Origin: Monocercomonoides exilis
Taxonomy: Eukaryota > Preaxostyla > Oxymonadida > Polymastigidae
Assembly (NCBI GenBank): GCA_001643675.2
Contig: LSRY02000011.1
Location: 1,116,001-1,180,000, forward strand
Length of the DNA: 64,000 nt
Direction: 5' to 3'
Part shown: piece by piece, positions 9,241 to 21,500 of the stretch
How the letters are laid out: each line of letters starts with the position of its first letter
Numbering within the stretch: the stretch's first letter is position 1
The notes under the pieces: model-generated
The model's input: the letters and a program-made list of their open reading frames with translations, nothing else
Told to the model about the DNA's origin: nothing
The model's database searches: none
Made by a program: the position numbers and the translations under genes

Positions 9241-12200
9241 ATGAATTTGATGCTTGTGTTTGCGTTGATTGCGCTGTTGAACAGCTTTGAGACAGCTGAC
9301 AAACGCGAACACTCTGACTTGACATCGACTGAAGATGACCATTTTGTTCATATCAGGAAACAGGAATCGACTTACGAACATTCAAAGGAAACTCCGTTTG
9401 GAACTGCTCACAACAGACAAAAATCAAGAAATAGTCTTAAAGAAGATGAAACAATTTGTGAAGATTCTGCAGAAACGAAGATGATATTGAAGGAGAGTGA
9501 AAAGGGTTCAAAAGAGAAAAGAAGTGAACCAAACGATATGAATTGCCATTTGAAGAATGAGAAGAGTCAATTGAAGATCATTCGTGATTCGAAAAGTGTT
9601 TTTCACAATCCAAGATCCACTGTGATGACGATGGCCGATTTTGGAAATTCGAGTTGTGAGATGAAATATTTGATGTTCATCAAAGAAAAGAGAAGATCGA
9701 TGATTCTCATCAACAGCTTGTCCACCGTTCTTGTCCATTGTTGTTCAGTGCATGATCATGGAATGTCATATGGCAATTTGTTGAGGTTGAATGAAGGTCA
9801 TCTGATTTTGAGCAACATTTCTTATTGTGTCAATCAGTTTGCAGACATTTGTGAACCGCTTGTTGGCTGTGACGGAAAGGGTTTTGGACAAAAGAATAAG
9901 AATCTGAAAATGTTTGATTCTGATTTTTCTTCATTTGCTTTAGTGAGATCAATTTCTCTTTTGGCAAGCACAAACATAAGGGAAATAGCAGTTTGCACCT
10001 GCCATTTTGCAAACATCTCACAAAGTGCGAGAGGCCAAAGCAATCGATGTTCAATGGGCAATTCAGAAAATGAATATCGTTTCGAGGGATGTTTTGTGGA
10101 AAAAGTTGACTCGCCACTTGGAGGAGGACTGGTTGAAGGGATGCGTTCAAAATATAATCACTTTTTGGCTCTGAATTCGTCGTATTCGCAATGCGTTCGG
10201 AGAGAAAATGCAGATCCAGTGATTGGAAACAAAAGCATGGAGAGTCAAGTTGTGAACTCAGGTGATGCAACATTTGTGGATTGTGATTTCAACAACCTTT
10301 CAACTGAAAATTCTTCACGAACAAGTGGTGGAGCTATTCTCTTCACTTCTTCTGGACTCTTAAATGTCACCTTGTGTCGATTTCATTCATGCTACAGCAT
10401 TTATTGTGGTGGGGCAATTTCATCAAGACAAACCGGAAAATATTTCGTTATTATATCTTCTGTATTTGATTCTTGCACATGTGAAGCTTCTGGTGGATGC
10501 ATTGACCTTTTTTATGTTTCAACTTTTTATGTGAATTGTGTAAATTGTTCCAACAGTTCAATCAAACACACTGGAGGTGGGGTATTTATCCAGGAAAACG
10601 AACATCAGGGGCTTGTTGAAAAATGTAACTTTTGTTGTTGCAGAAAGAACACAACGCAATACAATGGAGGTGGAAGTATTGGCTTCCATAGTAATGTTGC
10701 TGCCATTTTCACTGATTGTTCAATTTGTTGCGGATACAGCGAAAGACATGGTGCAGGATTTGGATGGACCAATGGAACAGGAGTGAGTGACATTCAGGTT
10801 GTGTTTTGCTTCTTTTCAAACAACACAGCTGCAAATATTGGCCATGATGTTTATGCGCATGAAGGGTGTACAAACATCACTGAAAATTCTTTTGTGCTTT
10901 GCCGTTCAAACACAGCTGCAAATAGCAATCGAGTGGTGATTGGAACAACAGAACACGATGACTGGATTCCAAAAGTTTTCTTCAACCCAGTGTTTGTGAA
11001 CTCACAGGAGGGGTTGGATCACATGGCCTGTGGGTTTGTGAGAGCAGAGGACGGATATGGAAGGAGATGCAAAACAATCGAGTTTGGAATGAGTGTGCTG
11101 GATGGTGAAGGAAGCAGAAATGAAGTGATCATTGAGTCTGGGGATTATGAAGAAAACAAAATTGATGTTGGAAAAATGAGGATTGCATTTGAGGGGAAAG
11201 ACAAGGCACAAGTGGTTGTTCGCAACAGATCACCAAATGGAGAATCGTTGGTGGCCATTGGAGCTGGAGTGGGAAGTTTCAGAAAAATCACATTTGTTTG
11301 TGGAGAGAATCCATCGTCTCATCTGATGGAAGTGTTGGCAGAAAAAGGGATGTTGAAATTGGTTGAGTGTGTGATCACTTCATTGAAAAACGATGAAAGC
11401 TGTGTTTTAACAGCATCGCTGATGATTGTCCAAAAGGGGTCTGTCAGTTTTGATTCTGTTGAGATCAATGGAATATCATTTTCATCTGTTCCAGCATTCG
11501 ACATCAGAGGTGAATGCTCATTGTCTTTCCAGATGAACAATGTTGATGCATATGGCATTTCTCGAGCGAGTGGAGAAGGGACTGTGATTAGTGGGAATCT
11601 GGTGAATGGGATGAATGTGAATATTTCAGGGGGAATGATGAGGAACTGCGGTTGTGAGGATGGGTGTGGAGGAGGGATGTGGATTCAACTGGATGAAGGC
11701 TCACAGATTGAGATCGGGAATGTCTCAAGTGAGTGTGCTGATGAGAATATGGAATGTGTGACATTCAGCAGTTGCAGCTGTGTGGGGAAGGGAAATGGAG
11801 TTGGAGGATATGGTGGAGCTCTTTATCTGGATGTTGTTGATGAGAGTTGTGCTTTTTGCATCCATTGTGCTCGTTTTGAGGATTGCCAGGCAGAAAAAGG
11901 GAACAACATATTTGTGAATGGAAAGTGTCTGAGAGATGTTGTGAGTCGCATCACATTTGGCTTTGAGCATGAGGGCATGACGGACAGAGACTTGTTGGGA
12001 TTTGAGGATGGGTGCAGAGAGGAGTGTGTGCCACTTCTTCCATATTTGATGGAAGCAGGAGATGTTGGATTTGTGGGAGGAGAGAAAAGCATGGACTTCA
12101 GCAGATGTGGATTGGAGCAGTATCCGTGCTCATCGATCAAGAGAGTGGTTGAGTTGTGGTATGGGGCTGTGCCACGAACAATCCGAATCAAAAATGGATT

Positions 12201-15200
12201 TGTGCTCTGTGAAGAGGTTGTGATGGAGAGCCAGTTTTGGAATGTGACAGGCACAATTGAAGACACTGCGGTTGAGGTTGTTGTGCCTCCTGCTCTTCAG
12301 TTTGACTCAGAATGTGTGATCAGAGTTTCATCTGAAGCATTGCTGAAAGATATGTGCTTTTCGCTTCCATCAGCGCTTTCTCCAGCCTCTTCATTCATCC
12401 TTTCCTCTTCGAATGCTTTGAGTGTCAATGATTGCTCAATTGAGCCTGTCATCGGAAACTCACAGAATAAAATCGAATTCTGTGTTTTTCAGATTGATGG
12501 AGGAGTTCTGCACATGACAGGCTTCTCGAACAAAGGATCAATAAATACCTTGTCAGATCCAATAATCAGATGTGCTGGAGAAAGTTCAGCTGAATTTTCA
12601 AATTGTGTTCTCACAGGAATTTCGAGGAGAAATGGAGGAGGAAGCTGTTTGGAAAGGAGCTGTGACAAAAAGGAAAGCAAGAATTCTGAAACTTCTATTG
12701 TTGATGTTATTATAATCACGAATTGCACATTCAGTGAGTGTGGTGTTGAGGAGAAAGACGGTTGTGGTGGAGGAATGAAGATTTCGATCGGCAAAGATGA
12801 AGAGGTTGTGATCAATGGGTCAACCACATTTGATGGTTGCAAGATAGAGAATGAAGCAGACTCAAATGGAAGAGGAGGAGGGATGATGATGTCTGTTGGA
12901 AGTGGAGGGAGCTTGAAGATGAAGGAAGTGAAGTTTGATGGATGTGAAGTGCCAACGGAGGATAGAGAAGAGAGAGGGAGAGGAATGGGAGGAGGAATGT
13001 TTGTTGAGCTTCCCAATCAATTGGGAACATTCATTTTGGAAGGAATGACATTTGAGAGATGCAATGCTTGGAAAGGGAAGAATGTGTTTGTTTCAGGATG
13101 GGATCTGAGTGAGATTGTGAACAAAGAGAACTTCAAATGGGAGATTAGTGATGAGGAGTTGGGATCATTGGATGAGTTGTGTGGATGGGAGAGGAAGACA
13201 ACAGGAGAGGAGGGATATGTGATTCCACTTGTTGTGTATTTGTGGGATAATTGGAGTGGGGATGGGTTTGTCACTTTTGAAAGTGGAAAAGATTTCAGTG
13301 GGTGTGGGCATTCAGAAGCACCTTGTTCATCGATTGATCATCTTGTTTCATTGAGATACACAACACTTGAAACAATAGAATTAACGATCATTGTGTCAGG
13401 TTCAGGATTGCTTCGAAGTTCAATATCATTTTCTTCATCATCATCGTCAATCACATCAGTTGTGAAGATTGAAGGAGAGACAAATGGAACAGTTTTGAGG
13501 ATTGCAGAAGAGAAGGAAACAGATGGAGAAAATGGAGAGGCGATGGTTGCTTCAGAAGTGATCCTCTCATTTGTGAATGTTTCATTTTCTCTTCCAAATG
13601 TGCTTGTCCGCCATCTGTCTTTCCTCAAATCATCATCAACGAATGGTGCCCTTTCTGTGAAAAGCTGCTCATTTGTTTGTGAGGATCCTTCAAAAGAAAC
13701 GGATTTCTGCTTGGTGAAAGTGGATGGAGGGAGTGTGGCAATTGAAGATTGTGCTCTGAAAGAATTCCATTTTTCACAAGGTTTTGTGGAATTGTCTTCA
13801 GATGTGAAAGTGGCAGATGTGATGAATATGTCGATCACCAACACAAGCATTTCGGGAAGGAGTCTGATTTCGCTCAGCGAATCTGCTCTCTCATCAGCCA
13901 GCTTATTGAAAGGAGCAACGATGCTGAGAGGCAAAGAGAATGGAGATGGAGTGATGTTGCTGAGCATCAACAGCTCATCATTCGCAAGCATCACATGCAA
14001 TGATAGCAGAGCCGCAATTCTGAATGATGGCTCATTTGGTGGTGGAATGAAGTGCTGTGTGGAAAAGTGTGTGATGACAAAGTGTCTGAGCGAGAAGAGT
14101 GAAGAGGGAGGAGGGATGAAAGTGGGTTTGAGGAGTGGAGGAAGTGAGCTGAAAGTGAGTGGCTGCTCGTTTGGGATGTGCATTTGTTCCATAGTGAAGG
14201 GGAGAGGAGGAGGGCTGATGATAGATGCATCTGGCCTGGGCGAAGCACAAGCAGACACAGAGGATGCACCGCCTTTGGGGATAATGATCGAGAGCACCAG
14301 ATTCACAATGAATGATGCGTTTGTGGGGAAGGATGTGTTCATCCGGTGCAAGTGGATTGAAAAGCAGATCAATGAGAAGCTGTTCTCGCTGGACTTCAGC
14401 CAGGATGCTCTGAAGTCGAACAACTCGATTTGTGGAAGCGACGAAGAGAAAAGAGATGTTGATCTGATCCCGCTGATCACATTCTATTATGGGCAGCAGG
14501 TGTTTGTGTGTGTGAATGGGAGGGATATCAGACAGTGCGGAGAGCAGACGAATCCATGCAAAAGCATCAGCCACGGAGTGTCTCACATTCAAAAGGGGAT
14601 CATGAACGCGATTTTTATTGATGGAGAAGGGGACATTGGAGGAGAATGTGTGATGGGAGACGTGAGTGTGAAGCCAATGAAGAAGGTGAAGGCGACAATC
14701 AATTTCAATGCAACTGTTCTAGAGATGGGAAATGAAGGGAACATGGTCACATTTGTGAATGAGTGTGTTGTGGAGCGGTGTGTGTTTGAGTTTGGAGAAC
14801 AGTTTTCATCAAGTCACAGCTGCATAATGAAAGTGAAGAACGGGACAACAGAGATGAGTGAGTGCGAATGCTTGTCATCCACATTTGCGTTGGCCATTCA
14901 CAGCACAATAATGGGAGTTGAAGGAGGAGAGCTGGAGACGGACAAGTGTGTGTTCACGAGAATGAAATTGTCTGTGCCTTTGATTGAATTCATTGGAGAA
15001 TCGAAAGCAACCATATCAGAAACAAAAATAGATAACCTCGAATCAGGGGGAAACGTGATTGAAGTTGGAGACAGAGCAGAAGTGGAGATGAAGGAGTTGG
15101 ATGTTCAGAACATCACTCTCTCAAGAAGTGGAAGTGCTGTGAAAATGCAGAATTTGGTGAAGGATGAAGTGTTATCGAACTGTTCATTTGGAAAGTGTTT

Positions 15201-17358
15201 GAGCTCAAAGGAGAAAGGATCGATTGTGTCGGTGAGCAATTGTGCCAATGTGAGGTTTGATCTGTGCAGGTTCTCTGGGGATTTGGAGGAAGAAGCAAGA
15301 GAAGAAAAGAAAACAAATGGAAGAACAGAAGAGGTTTGCAAGTGGAAGGGATCAGTTGTGGATGCCATTTCAAGCAATTTGGCAATGAAATACACCACAA
15401 TCAGCAACTCGAAGAAAGGAGGGCTCTCTTTGTCAGGTGGAAGTGTTGTTATTGAGAAGGGAGAGTTTGAAAACAACAATCCATCGGTTGAGGGATATCC
15501 ATCATTGAGAAGAAACATCATCTGTTCAGATTCTGGAACATTGAATGTTGTGAGTGTGAAAGGAGGAGATGGAATTGAGAAAAACACATCACTTTGGATA
15601 TTGGACGAAGGATGTCAATTGGGAGGGATAGCAGCTGAAAGAGCATCTCCCTTCTTTATTCCAATTCTTGAAGATGTGAAGAAAACAACCCAGCCATCAG
15701 ACGAACTGAAGTTGATCATTCATGGGAAGCTGCTTCTGCCTTGTGATTTGTCTGTGAAGATAAGCATGAAAAATGGAGATGAAGAGGAGATCATGAGAAA
15801 GGGAATTGATGAAGAAGGCTATGTGTCAGAGAATGAAATTCATTCAATTATTTCATCTTCAGAATTGGAGGAAGTGAGAGACGAGACAGAAGTGAGCATG
15901 TGCATTCTGTTTGGAAAAGTTGATTCTCCTTCATCAACTGAGTCTTTCATTCTGAAGAATGGAAGTGAAATTAAGGCCAAAGGAGATGATAGAATTGCTG
16001 AAGGGGGAAAAGAAGGTAAATCTTATTGGTTGTTGATAGTTTGCGTAGTGATTGTTGTTGCACTGCTTGTAGTCATTATTATTCTGGCAGTTCGATGGAG
16101 AAAGGCAAAAGAAGAAGCAAAAGATCTGAGAGAGATTGTTGATGATACAGTGAGAAAAGATCCGAAGGCGTTTGAGATGGTAACGATGGAGATGTCACCA
16201 GAGGAGCAGTGGAGGAGAGCTGAGAGGGAGGCAGAGAAGAAGAACGAAGAGAGGATCAAGAAGAGGGTGTATGAGAAAAGCTTGGGACATTCAGAGTCAT
16301 CGGAGCATTTATTGAGTGAGAGTGGATCAACAGAATACATTTTGGGAAGAGATTCAGACAAGATCCCAGAATGGGCATTGGAAAAGGTTGATGAAAAAGA
16401 AGAGGAAACAAGGAAGAGAACTCCATCACCTTCCATTTCATCCACTTCAACAACTGACTCAGATTCGACTTTTGTTCGTGGGGAGGATCTGTGCCCCACC
16501 ACTTCATCCATGTCGAACTTGGTGGATGCGATGGCATGCTCATCCCCTCATGAGAAGCTGATTGTGGATCTGAGGGATTCACTATTCATGTTGCTTCATG
16601 GAAGGAACGAGAAGAAGGAGATGGCAATTGGAAGTTTGCAGGAGCGGGAGGTGACAGCAGCTCAGATCCTGTTCTGGGTGGCAAATGGAGCACTTCATTC
16701 GTTTGATGAAATGGAAAACCCACTTCAATCACTGGCAAATCTCAGTCCTCACATTGTTCTGTTCTCCGAGCATATGGTGATCTGCGTTGTAATGCATTCT
16801 GACATTTTGCTGGATGATGATTCAGAATCATCATCCATCTCTTCATCAACAGTTATGACATCTGCCAGTGACGACGATGATGACTCTCTTCCCTCCTCTG
16901 CGTTTGAGGAAGAGGACGAATTCAAAAAAGAGTGTTTGAGGTGGAAGGCGCCAGAGCTGGTGATGAACAGGAAGATGGAAGCAACAAAGGAGTCTGTGGC
17001 ATTCTCGATTGGGATGATGCTGTGGGAATGTTTGACGCTGCAGATTCCATTTGGGGAGTATGAGGTAGAGATTGCTGGGCAGAAGATATCCAATGGTGAA
17101 AGGCCAAGCTTGGAAAGTGTGAGTGAATCGAGGCTTCACAATCTGGTGTTGAGTTGCTTGTATCAGAAAGTGGAAAGCAGATCAACGCTTCTGGATGTGA
17201 AGAAGGAACTGTTTGGGATGTATGGAAAAGGCGGATGGGTGATGACGATGACAGATGCAATGGACGTTGTTCCAATCAGGATCAATTATGGAAGTGGAAG
17301 AAGAGAAGGAAGTGAGGTGTCAAAAGAAATTTTGCTTGTTGAGGAGAAAAAAGAATGA
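9241..17358 (+). CDS. Giant secreted right-handed beta-helix membrane protein with a kinase-like (pseudokinase) tail
   Basis: A single frame of about 2705 residues. ATG 9241 is preferred over in-frame ATG 9205 because it gives a clean signal peptide (MNLMLVFALIALLNSF). The ectodomain carries many short Cys-rich beta-solenoid turns, recognisable by repeated GGG-M/L-hydrophobic steps (CGGGMWIQL, CGGGMKISI, GGGMFVEL, GGGLMIDA) and F-x-x-C. A larger module with CG....PC.SI recurs at least three times (near 12110, 13300 and 14540). One transmembrane helix (16021-16098, WLLIVCVVIVVALLVVIIIL) is followed by a charged linker. The cytoplasmic tail (about 16540-17260) matches the later part of a protein kinase domain: KAPELV (APE), SIGMMLWECLTLQIPFGEYE and an ISNGERPSL stretch. 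I see neither the HRD nor the DFG motif, so catalysis is doubtful. Such beta-helix receptors are abundant in oxymonad genomes; a surface adhesion or sensing role is inferred. Confidence 0.8.
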   Translation: MNLMLVFALIALLNSFETADKREHSDLTSTEDDHFVHIRKQESTYEHSKETPFGTAHNRQKSRNSLKEDETICEDSAETKMILKESEKGSKEKRSEPNDMNCHLKNEKSQLKIIRDSKSVFHNPRSTVMTMADFGNSSCEMKYLMFIKEKRRSMILINSLSTVLVHCCSVHDHGMSYGNLLRLNEGHLILSNISYCVNQFADICEPLVGCDGKGFGQKNKNLKMFDSDFSSFALVRSISLLASTNIREIAVCTCHFANISQSARGQSNRCSMGNSENEYRFEGCFVEKVDSPLGGGLVEGMRSKYNHFLALNSSYSQCVRRENADPVIGNKSMESQVVNSGDATFVDCDFNNLSTENSSRTSGGAILFTSSGLLNVTLCRFHSCYSIYCGGAISSRQTGKYFVIISSVFDSCTCEASGGCIDLFYVSTFYVNCVNCSNSSIKHTGGGVFIQENEHQGLVEKCNFCCCRKNTTQYNGGGSIGFHSNVAAIFTDCSICCGYSERHGAGFGWTNGTGVSDIQVVFCFFSNNTAANIGHDVYAHEGCTNITENSFVLCRSNTAANSNRVVIGTTEHDDWIPKVFFNPVFVNSQEGLDHMACGFVRAEDGYGRRCKTIEFGMSVLDGEGSRNEVIIESGDYEENKIDVGKMRIAFEGKDKAQVVVRNRSPNGESLVAIGAGVGSFRKITFVCGENPSSHLMEVLAEKGMLKLVECVITSLKNDESCVLTASLMIVQKGSVSFDSVEINGISFSSVPAFDIRGECSLSFQMNNVDAYGISRASGEGTVISGNLVNGMNVNISGGMMRNCGCEDGCGGGMWIQLDEGSQIEIGNVSSECADENMECVTFSSCSCVGKGNGVGGYGGALYLDVVDESCAFCIHCARFEDCQAEKGNNIFVNGKCLRDVVSRITFGFEHEGMTDRDLLGFEDGCREECVPLLPYLMEAGDVGFVGGEKSMDFSRCGLEQYPCSSIKRVVELWYGAVPRTIRIKNGFVLCEEVVMESQFWNVTGTIEDTAVEVVVPPALQFDSECVIRVSSEALLKDMCFSLPSALSPASSFILSSSNALSVNDCSIEPVIGNSQNKIEFCVFQIDGGVLHMTGFSNKGSINTLSDPIIRCAGESSAEFSNCVLTGISRRNGGGSCLERSCDKKESKNSETSIVDVIIITNCTFSECGVEEKDGCGGGMKISIGKDEEVVINGSTTFDGCKIENEADSNGRGGGMMMSVGSGGSLKMKEVKFDGCEVPTEDREERGRGMGGGMFVELPNQLGTFILEGMTFERCNAWKGKNVFVSGWDLSEIVNKENFKWEISDEELGSLDELCGWERKTTGEEGYVIPLVVYLWDNWSGDGFVTFESGKDFSGCGHSEAPCSSIDHLVSLRYTTLETIELTIIVSGSGLLRSSISFSSSSSSITSVVKIEGETNGTVLRIAEEKETDGENGEAMVASEVILSFVNVSFSLPNVLVRHLSFLKSSSTNGALSVKSCSFVCEDPSKETDFCLVKVDGGSVAIEDCALKEFHFSQGFVELSSDVKVADVMNMSITNTSISGRSLISLSESALSSASLLKGATMLRGKENGDGVMLLSINSSSFASITCNDSRAAILNDGSFGGGMKCCVEKCVMTKCLSEKSEEGGGMKVGLRSGGSELKVSGCSFGMCICSIVKGRGGGLMIDASGLGEAQADTEDAPPLGIMIESTRFTMNDAFVGKDVFIRCKWIEKQINEKLFSLDFSQDALKSNNSICGSDEEKRDVDLIPLITFYYGQQVFVCVNGRDIRQCGEQTNPCKSISHGVSHIQKGIMNAIFIDGEGDIGGECVMGDVSVKPMKKVKATINFNATVLEMGNEGNMVTFVNECVVERCVFEFGEQFSSSHSCIMKVKNGTTEMSECECLSSTFALAIHSTIMGVEGGELETDKCVFTRMKLSVPLIEFIGESKATISETKIDNLESGGNVIEVGDRAEVEMKELDVQNITLSRSGSAVKMQNLVKDEVLSNCSFGKCLSSKEKGSIVSVSNCANVRFDLCRFSGDLEEEAREEKKTNGRTEEVCKWKGSVVDAISSNLAMKYTTISNSKKGGLSLSGGSVVIEKGEFENNNPSVEGYPSLRRNIICSDSGTLNVVSVKGGDGIEKNTSLWILDEGCQLGGIAAERASPFFIPILEDVKKTTQPSDELKLIIHGKLLLPCDLSVKISMKNGDEEEIMRKGIDEEGYVSENEIHSIISSSELEEVRDETEVSMCILFGKVDSPSSTESFILKNGSEIKAKGDDRIAEGGKEGKSYWLLIVCVVIVVALLVVIIILAVRWRKAKEEAKDLREIVDDTVRKDPKAFEMVTMEMSPEEQWRRAEREAEKKNEERIKKRVYEKSLGHSESSEHLLSESGSTEYILGRDSDKIPEWALEKVDEKEEETRKRTPSPSISSTSTTDSDSTFVRGEDLCPTTSSMSNLVDAMACSSPHEKLIVDLRDSLFMLLHGRNEKKEMAIGSLQEREVTAAQILFWVANGALHSFDEMENPLQSLANLSPHIVLFSEHMVICVVMHSDILLDDDSESSSISSSTVMTSASDDDDDSLPSSAFEEEDEFKKECLRWKAPELVMNRKMEATKESVAFSIGMMLWECLTLQIPFGEYEVEIAGQKISNGERPSLESVSESRLHNLVLSCLYQKVESRSTLLDVKKELFGMYGKGGWVMTMTDAMDVVPIRINYGSGRREGSEVSKEILLVEEKKE

Positions 17359-18538
17359 ATGATTTGAGAAACGTGGGGATGGGTTGTGTGAAATGTTATT
17401 CGAGAAGCAAAGACATGCTCAAAGAATAAAAATGAGAAAAAACACAAAAAATAAGGAGTGAAGAAGAAATAACAACAAACAAGTGCAAGAAAGCAATCAA
17501 GAAACATATGTGAGCAGCAACACTTTTGAAATATGATGAAATAACTTTTTAAAGGTGATTGAAAAAGAAGGCAGAAGAGAAGCGTGGTTTTTGAATCACA
17601 AATTGTGTGTGAAGGGAAAAACTTTTTATTTGAAAAAGTGGAAATGAAAGATTTTTTTCATTCAAATATTTTTTTCAGTCCATTTTTTAGAGTGTGTTTT
17701 ATAGTTTAAGTTTTTTGTTTCAACTTTTCCTCTCTTTTTTTCGTGAATGATCAACTTTATAGAATTTTTAATTTGATTGCATTTTGCGTTTCAAATGAAT
17801 ATTCTTATGTTTTTGTTTTTTATAGCACCTTGAAGCATCCATATATATGTATATATTTACCACTCTTTTGTCAAATGTTTTTCAAATGTTTTTCAAATGT
17901 TTCTTTCTGCTTTTTTGTCACATTTTAACTCCTTTACAAATCAAATTGTTTCATATTTTTACACAAATCAATTTTTCCGTTTATATTCTCAGAAACTTAT
18001 TTTCTTTTTTATCTTCTTCATTATTAAAATTGGAGGATTTTTTGTAATTCTTGTTCTTCAAACGTAAATTTTGTATGACATTTTTTATAGTCATTCGCAA
18101 TCACTTCATTCTTGTTATCGCAATCAGCCAAAATAAATCGTTGAGAATGTATGAGTTTGTTTTGTATAAGAAAAATGAAAACGATAACAAAATAATTTTT
18201 TAATAAGAAAAGGTGAATCAAACAGCACATTGTTGGAAGAGTTCCAGTTTTTGATTTCCTTCGACTGAGCTCAAGAATTTATCATTTTTCTTTAATCATC
18301 TTTCCTTCAAGCCCACATCTTGCAAATTATTTCGATAATTAGAAAATTCTGATTGCCTTTTTTTTTTTTCATATTCTGCAAACATGTTCTGAATCTTCCT
18401 GCAATATGGAAGTTGGGTAACAGACATTGCTATTCCATCCCGAACGTGTTTTAAAAAAAAAGTGAAAGAAAGAAAATTGAATGAAAAAGTGATCACAGTC
18501 ATAATTATATTTTTTGTTTTTCTTTTTCACCTTCAACA
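17359..18538. other. AT-rich intergenic region upstream of the USP7-like gene
   Basis: This stretch holds the 3' end of the beta-helix gene and then T-rich spacer. The first exon(s) of the USP7-like gene may lie here, since its earliest recognisable exon has no ATG in frame, but I could not identify them. Confidence 0.4.
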
Positions 18539-21500
18539 ACGGGTGCAACTCAATCAACACCAGGGCAATCTTTCATCTTGCATGCCCTGAAAAAGGGCTT
18601 ATTTGGATCCGATAATGTTCCTCCATTTTTTGATGATATAGTTTCAAGAACAGTTGAATGGCGTTTTCATCAAAATGTGGCCCATTACAGTCCTGTTATT
18701 GAGGCATTTGGATTAAACTGGTTTGAAACTTTATTACATGTTTGTAAAATGTTTTATTTGTTTAGGAGAATCATTTCGCAGCCTGGCGAAAACGAATTTG
18801 ATAATTTTCAATCTTTTTATTTGGATTGTCAGGTCTGTGTTTTTGAAGCTTTTCTTGTTCATTCTGCTTTTTGATTTTGTGTCTTTTTGGAATTCTAGTC
18901 ATTTAACATCTTGCTGAATCATTTTGCCAAACAATTTAGATTTGCAATCACTTTGAACAATATTAATCCTAAAAAATCAATAACAAAATGTATGCATGCA
19001 ATTAAAATTAACAATGAAATATAGTGCTTCCATTAAAGATAACACACACTATTTTCGACTCGCAGAAAGAGATCGAGGTTTTACGGAATTTGTTTTAAAG
19101 AATAAACTTACTGAAAAGGATGGATTTCTTAAAAACGGCTTCATATCAGTAACATTTGAAATCGAAGTTTGCTTGCTAACTTGAACGTTTTTTTTTTTTT
19201 TTGAAAGAACTCTACGAACTTAAAAAAAAAAAATATTTATTCAATCAGCCAGTAATTGAGTCTAAGCGACAGTTTTTACGAAGAACAGAGAAAGTTCAAA
19301 AGGGAATGATTGGTTTAGAAAATCAAGGAGCAACGTGTTATTTGAATTCGTTGCTTCAGACGTTGTTTCACACGACCCTTTTTCGTTGGGTATGCAAGTG
19401 CAAGTATTTATTGAAAAAACAATTATTTATGATGGTTCACATTTGAAATGAATCACACATTTATTTTTGATTGATTAATAAATTAATTGATATTGCCTGT
19501 GCGTGCGGTACAGTGTGTGTATCACATGCCAGTTGAAGAAGAGGCGCTTGCGCTTGAAGACGAAACAGAAAAGACTGAAGACGGAAAGAACGAAAAAGAT
19601 GGGCCTAATGAAAAGGCCAATGAATCAGCGGATCATCAAAAAGAAAGTGATAAAGAAAAAACGACTTCAGCTGCTGCAACACAAGAAACAGAAAAGAAAC
19701 AACCAAAGATGGCTGAAGCGCTTCAAAGACTGTTTTATTCGATGCAGACATCAGAAGAAAGGTATTGAAGGGAATGAAAATTGCAGAGACTTGAATAGGT
19801 GAAACAGAGCGTTTTCTTTATAATTTCTCTCTCTCTCTCTCTCTCTCTCTCCCTCCCTCTCTCTCTCTCTCTCATTCGTAAATTCTCTTTTCTTTCTCTC
19901 TCTCTTTTTTTTCTGTTTACAACTTATTCGCTTCATTTACAATTTTTTCCTTATTAACTTCATAATGTTTTATACTCACTTTTTTTAAATAAATATAATT
20001 TTCAAAGTGTCTCAACAAAAGAGCTGACACTTTCGTTCGGATGGACATCTGGCGAGTCGTTTGAGCAGCACGACGTGCAGGAAATGAATCGGGTTCTTCT
20101 CGACAAACTGATGGAGAAACTGAAAGTTGTGCAATCTTGACTAACCTTTCTTTCTTTCTTTCTTTTTTCTTTCTTCTTTCTTTTTTCAAATATTTTCCTT
20201 TCCTTTCCTTTCCTTTTCTTTCTTTTTTTCTTTGATTTTTCCTTTTATTTATTTATTTAAATTTGCTATATTTTTTTGGATTTTTTTGAGTGATATTTTC
20301 ATATGAGAATTTATTATTTATATGTGTGTGTGAAAAAATGTTGTCTTGATTCAATTTCAGCCAACTCCGTTCAGAGGCTGCTTCAATCGTCTTCTTGAAG
20401 GAAAAACATACAATTCTATAAGATGCGTCGATGTGGACTATGAAAGCGCTCATGTTGAGTCATTTTTTGATCTCAGGTCTGCTTTCTATTATTATTGTTA
20501 TTATTATTGCTTTATTCATATTTTCTATTTATTTTTCAACGCATGAATTTCTATCCTTCCTTTGTTTTTTCTGATTAAATTTTCGCTAACTCACAAACAC
20601 ACTCACTCACAAATTAAATAATCATTTCCTTCATTATTACGAATTACAACTTCTTTCCTCCTCTTTCCTTATCTTTCCTTATCTTTCCTTATCTTTCCTT
20701 ATCTTTCCTTATCTTTCCACATCTCCCCACTAAATTGCTTCTACCCCCTCCCCAGTCTCCAAGTCAAAGGCTGCAAGAACATCTACGACTCGTTTGACAG
20801 ATACACCGAAGAGGAGATGCTAAGTGGAGACAACAAATACAACGCGGAGGGATACGGACTGCAAACCGCGGGAAAAGTATGCAATTTCATTGTGACATTA
20901 TTTTCCTGTGAATGTTTTCGTGTTTAATTGTTAATGAATTTTTGATTTGTTATTTCTTGGGGGAAAAAAAAACTGAATATTCATTTAACCATTTGCTTTA
21001 TTCATTCAAACATACAACGCATTTTATTTATTTATCTTTATCTTTATCTCTCTTTCTCTTTCTCTTTCTCTTCACATTTCCTCCTTTTTTTTTTAACCCA
21101 GTCCACCCGTTTTCTCGAGCTTCCCCCTATTCTCCACCTGCAGCTGATGCGGTGGGAATACGACGTGATGACTGACCGAATGGCGAAAGTGCACGACCGA
21201 TTCGAATTCTACCCAGAAATCTGCCTGGACAAATACGTTGTGACGCTTACAGAGAAGCAGAAGGAGAACTTGAGAATCAAACAGGAGAAGGAAGAGAAGG
21301 AAGAGAGAGAAAGAATCGAAAGACAGAAGGAGAAAGAGAGAAAGGAGAAAGCTGGAAGCGCTGATGGGTCATCGCCAATTGTTGGACCGAACAACGAGCC
21401 GCCTCCATCACCTTGCGATTCAACACAACCTCCCACTTCGCCTTCTTCTTCCTCTTCTTCTTCTTCCCCTTCTCCTCCTTCTCCTTCCCTCTCCCCAGAG

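Noticed and set aside
13338-14592. Minus-strand frames of up to 380 codons
   Set aside because: Antisense shadows of the beta-helix gene, with composition dictated by its Gly/Glu/Ser-rich coding strand.
20658-20718. Tandem 10-mer considered as a CRISPR-like array
   Set aside because: Units are contiguous with no spacers and lie in a eukaryotic intron; it is a simple tandem repeat.
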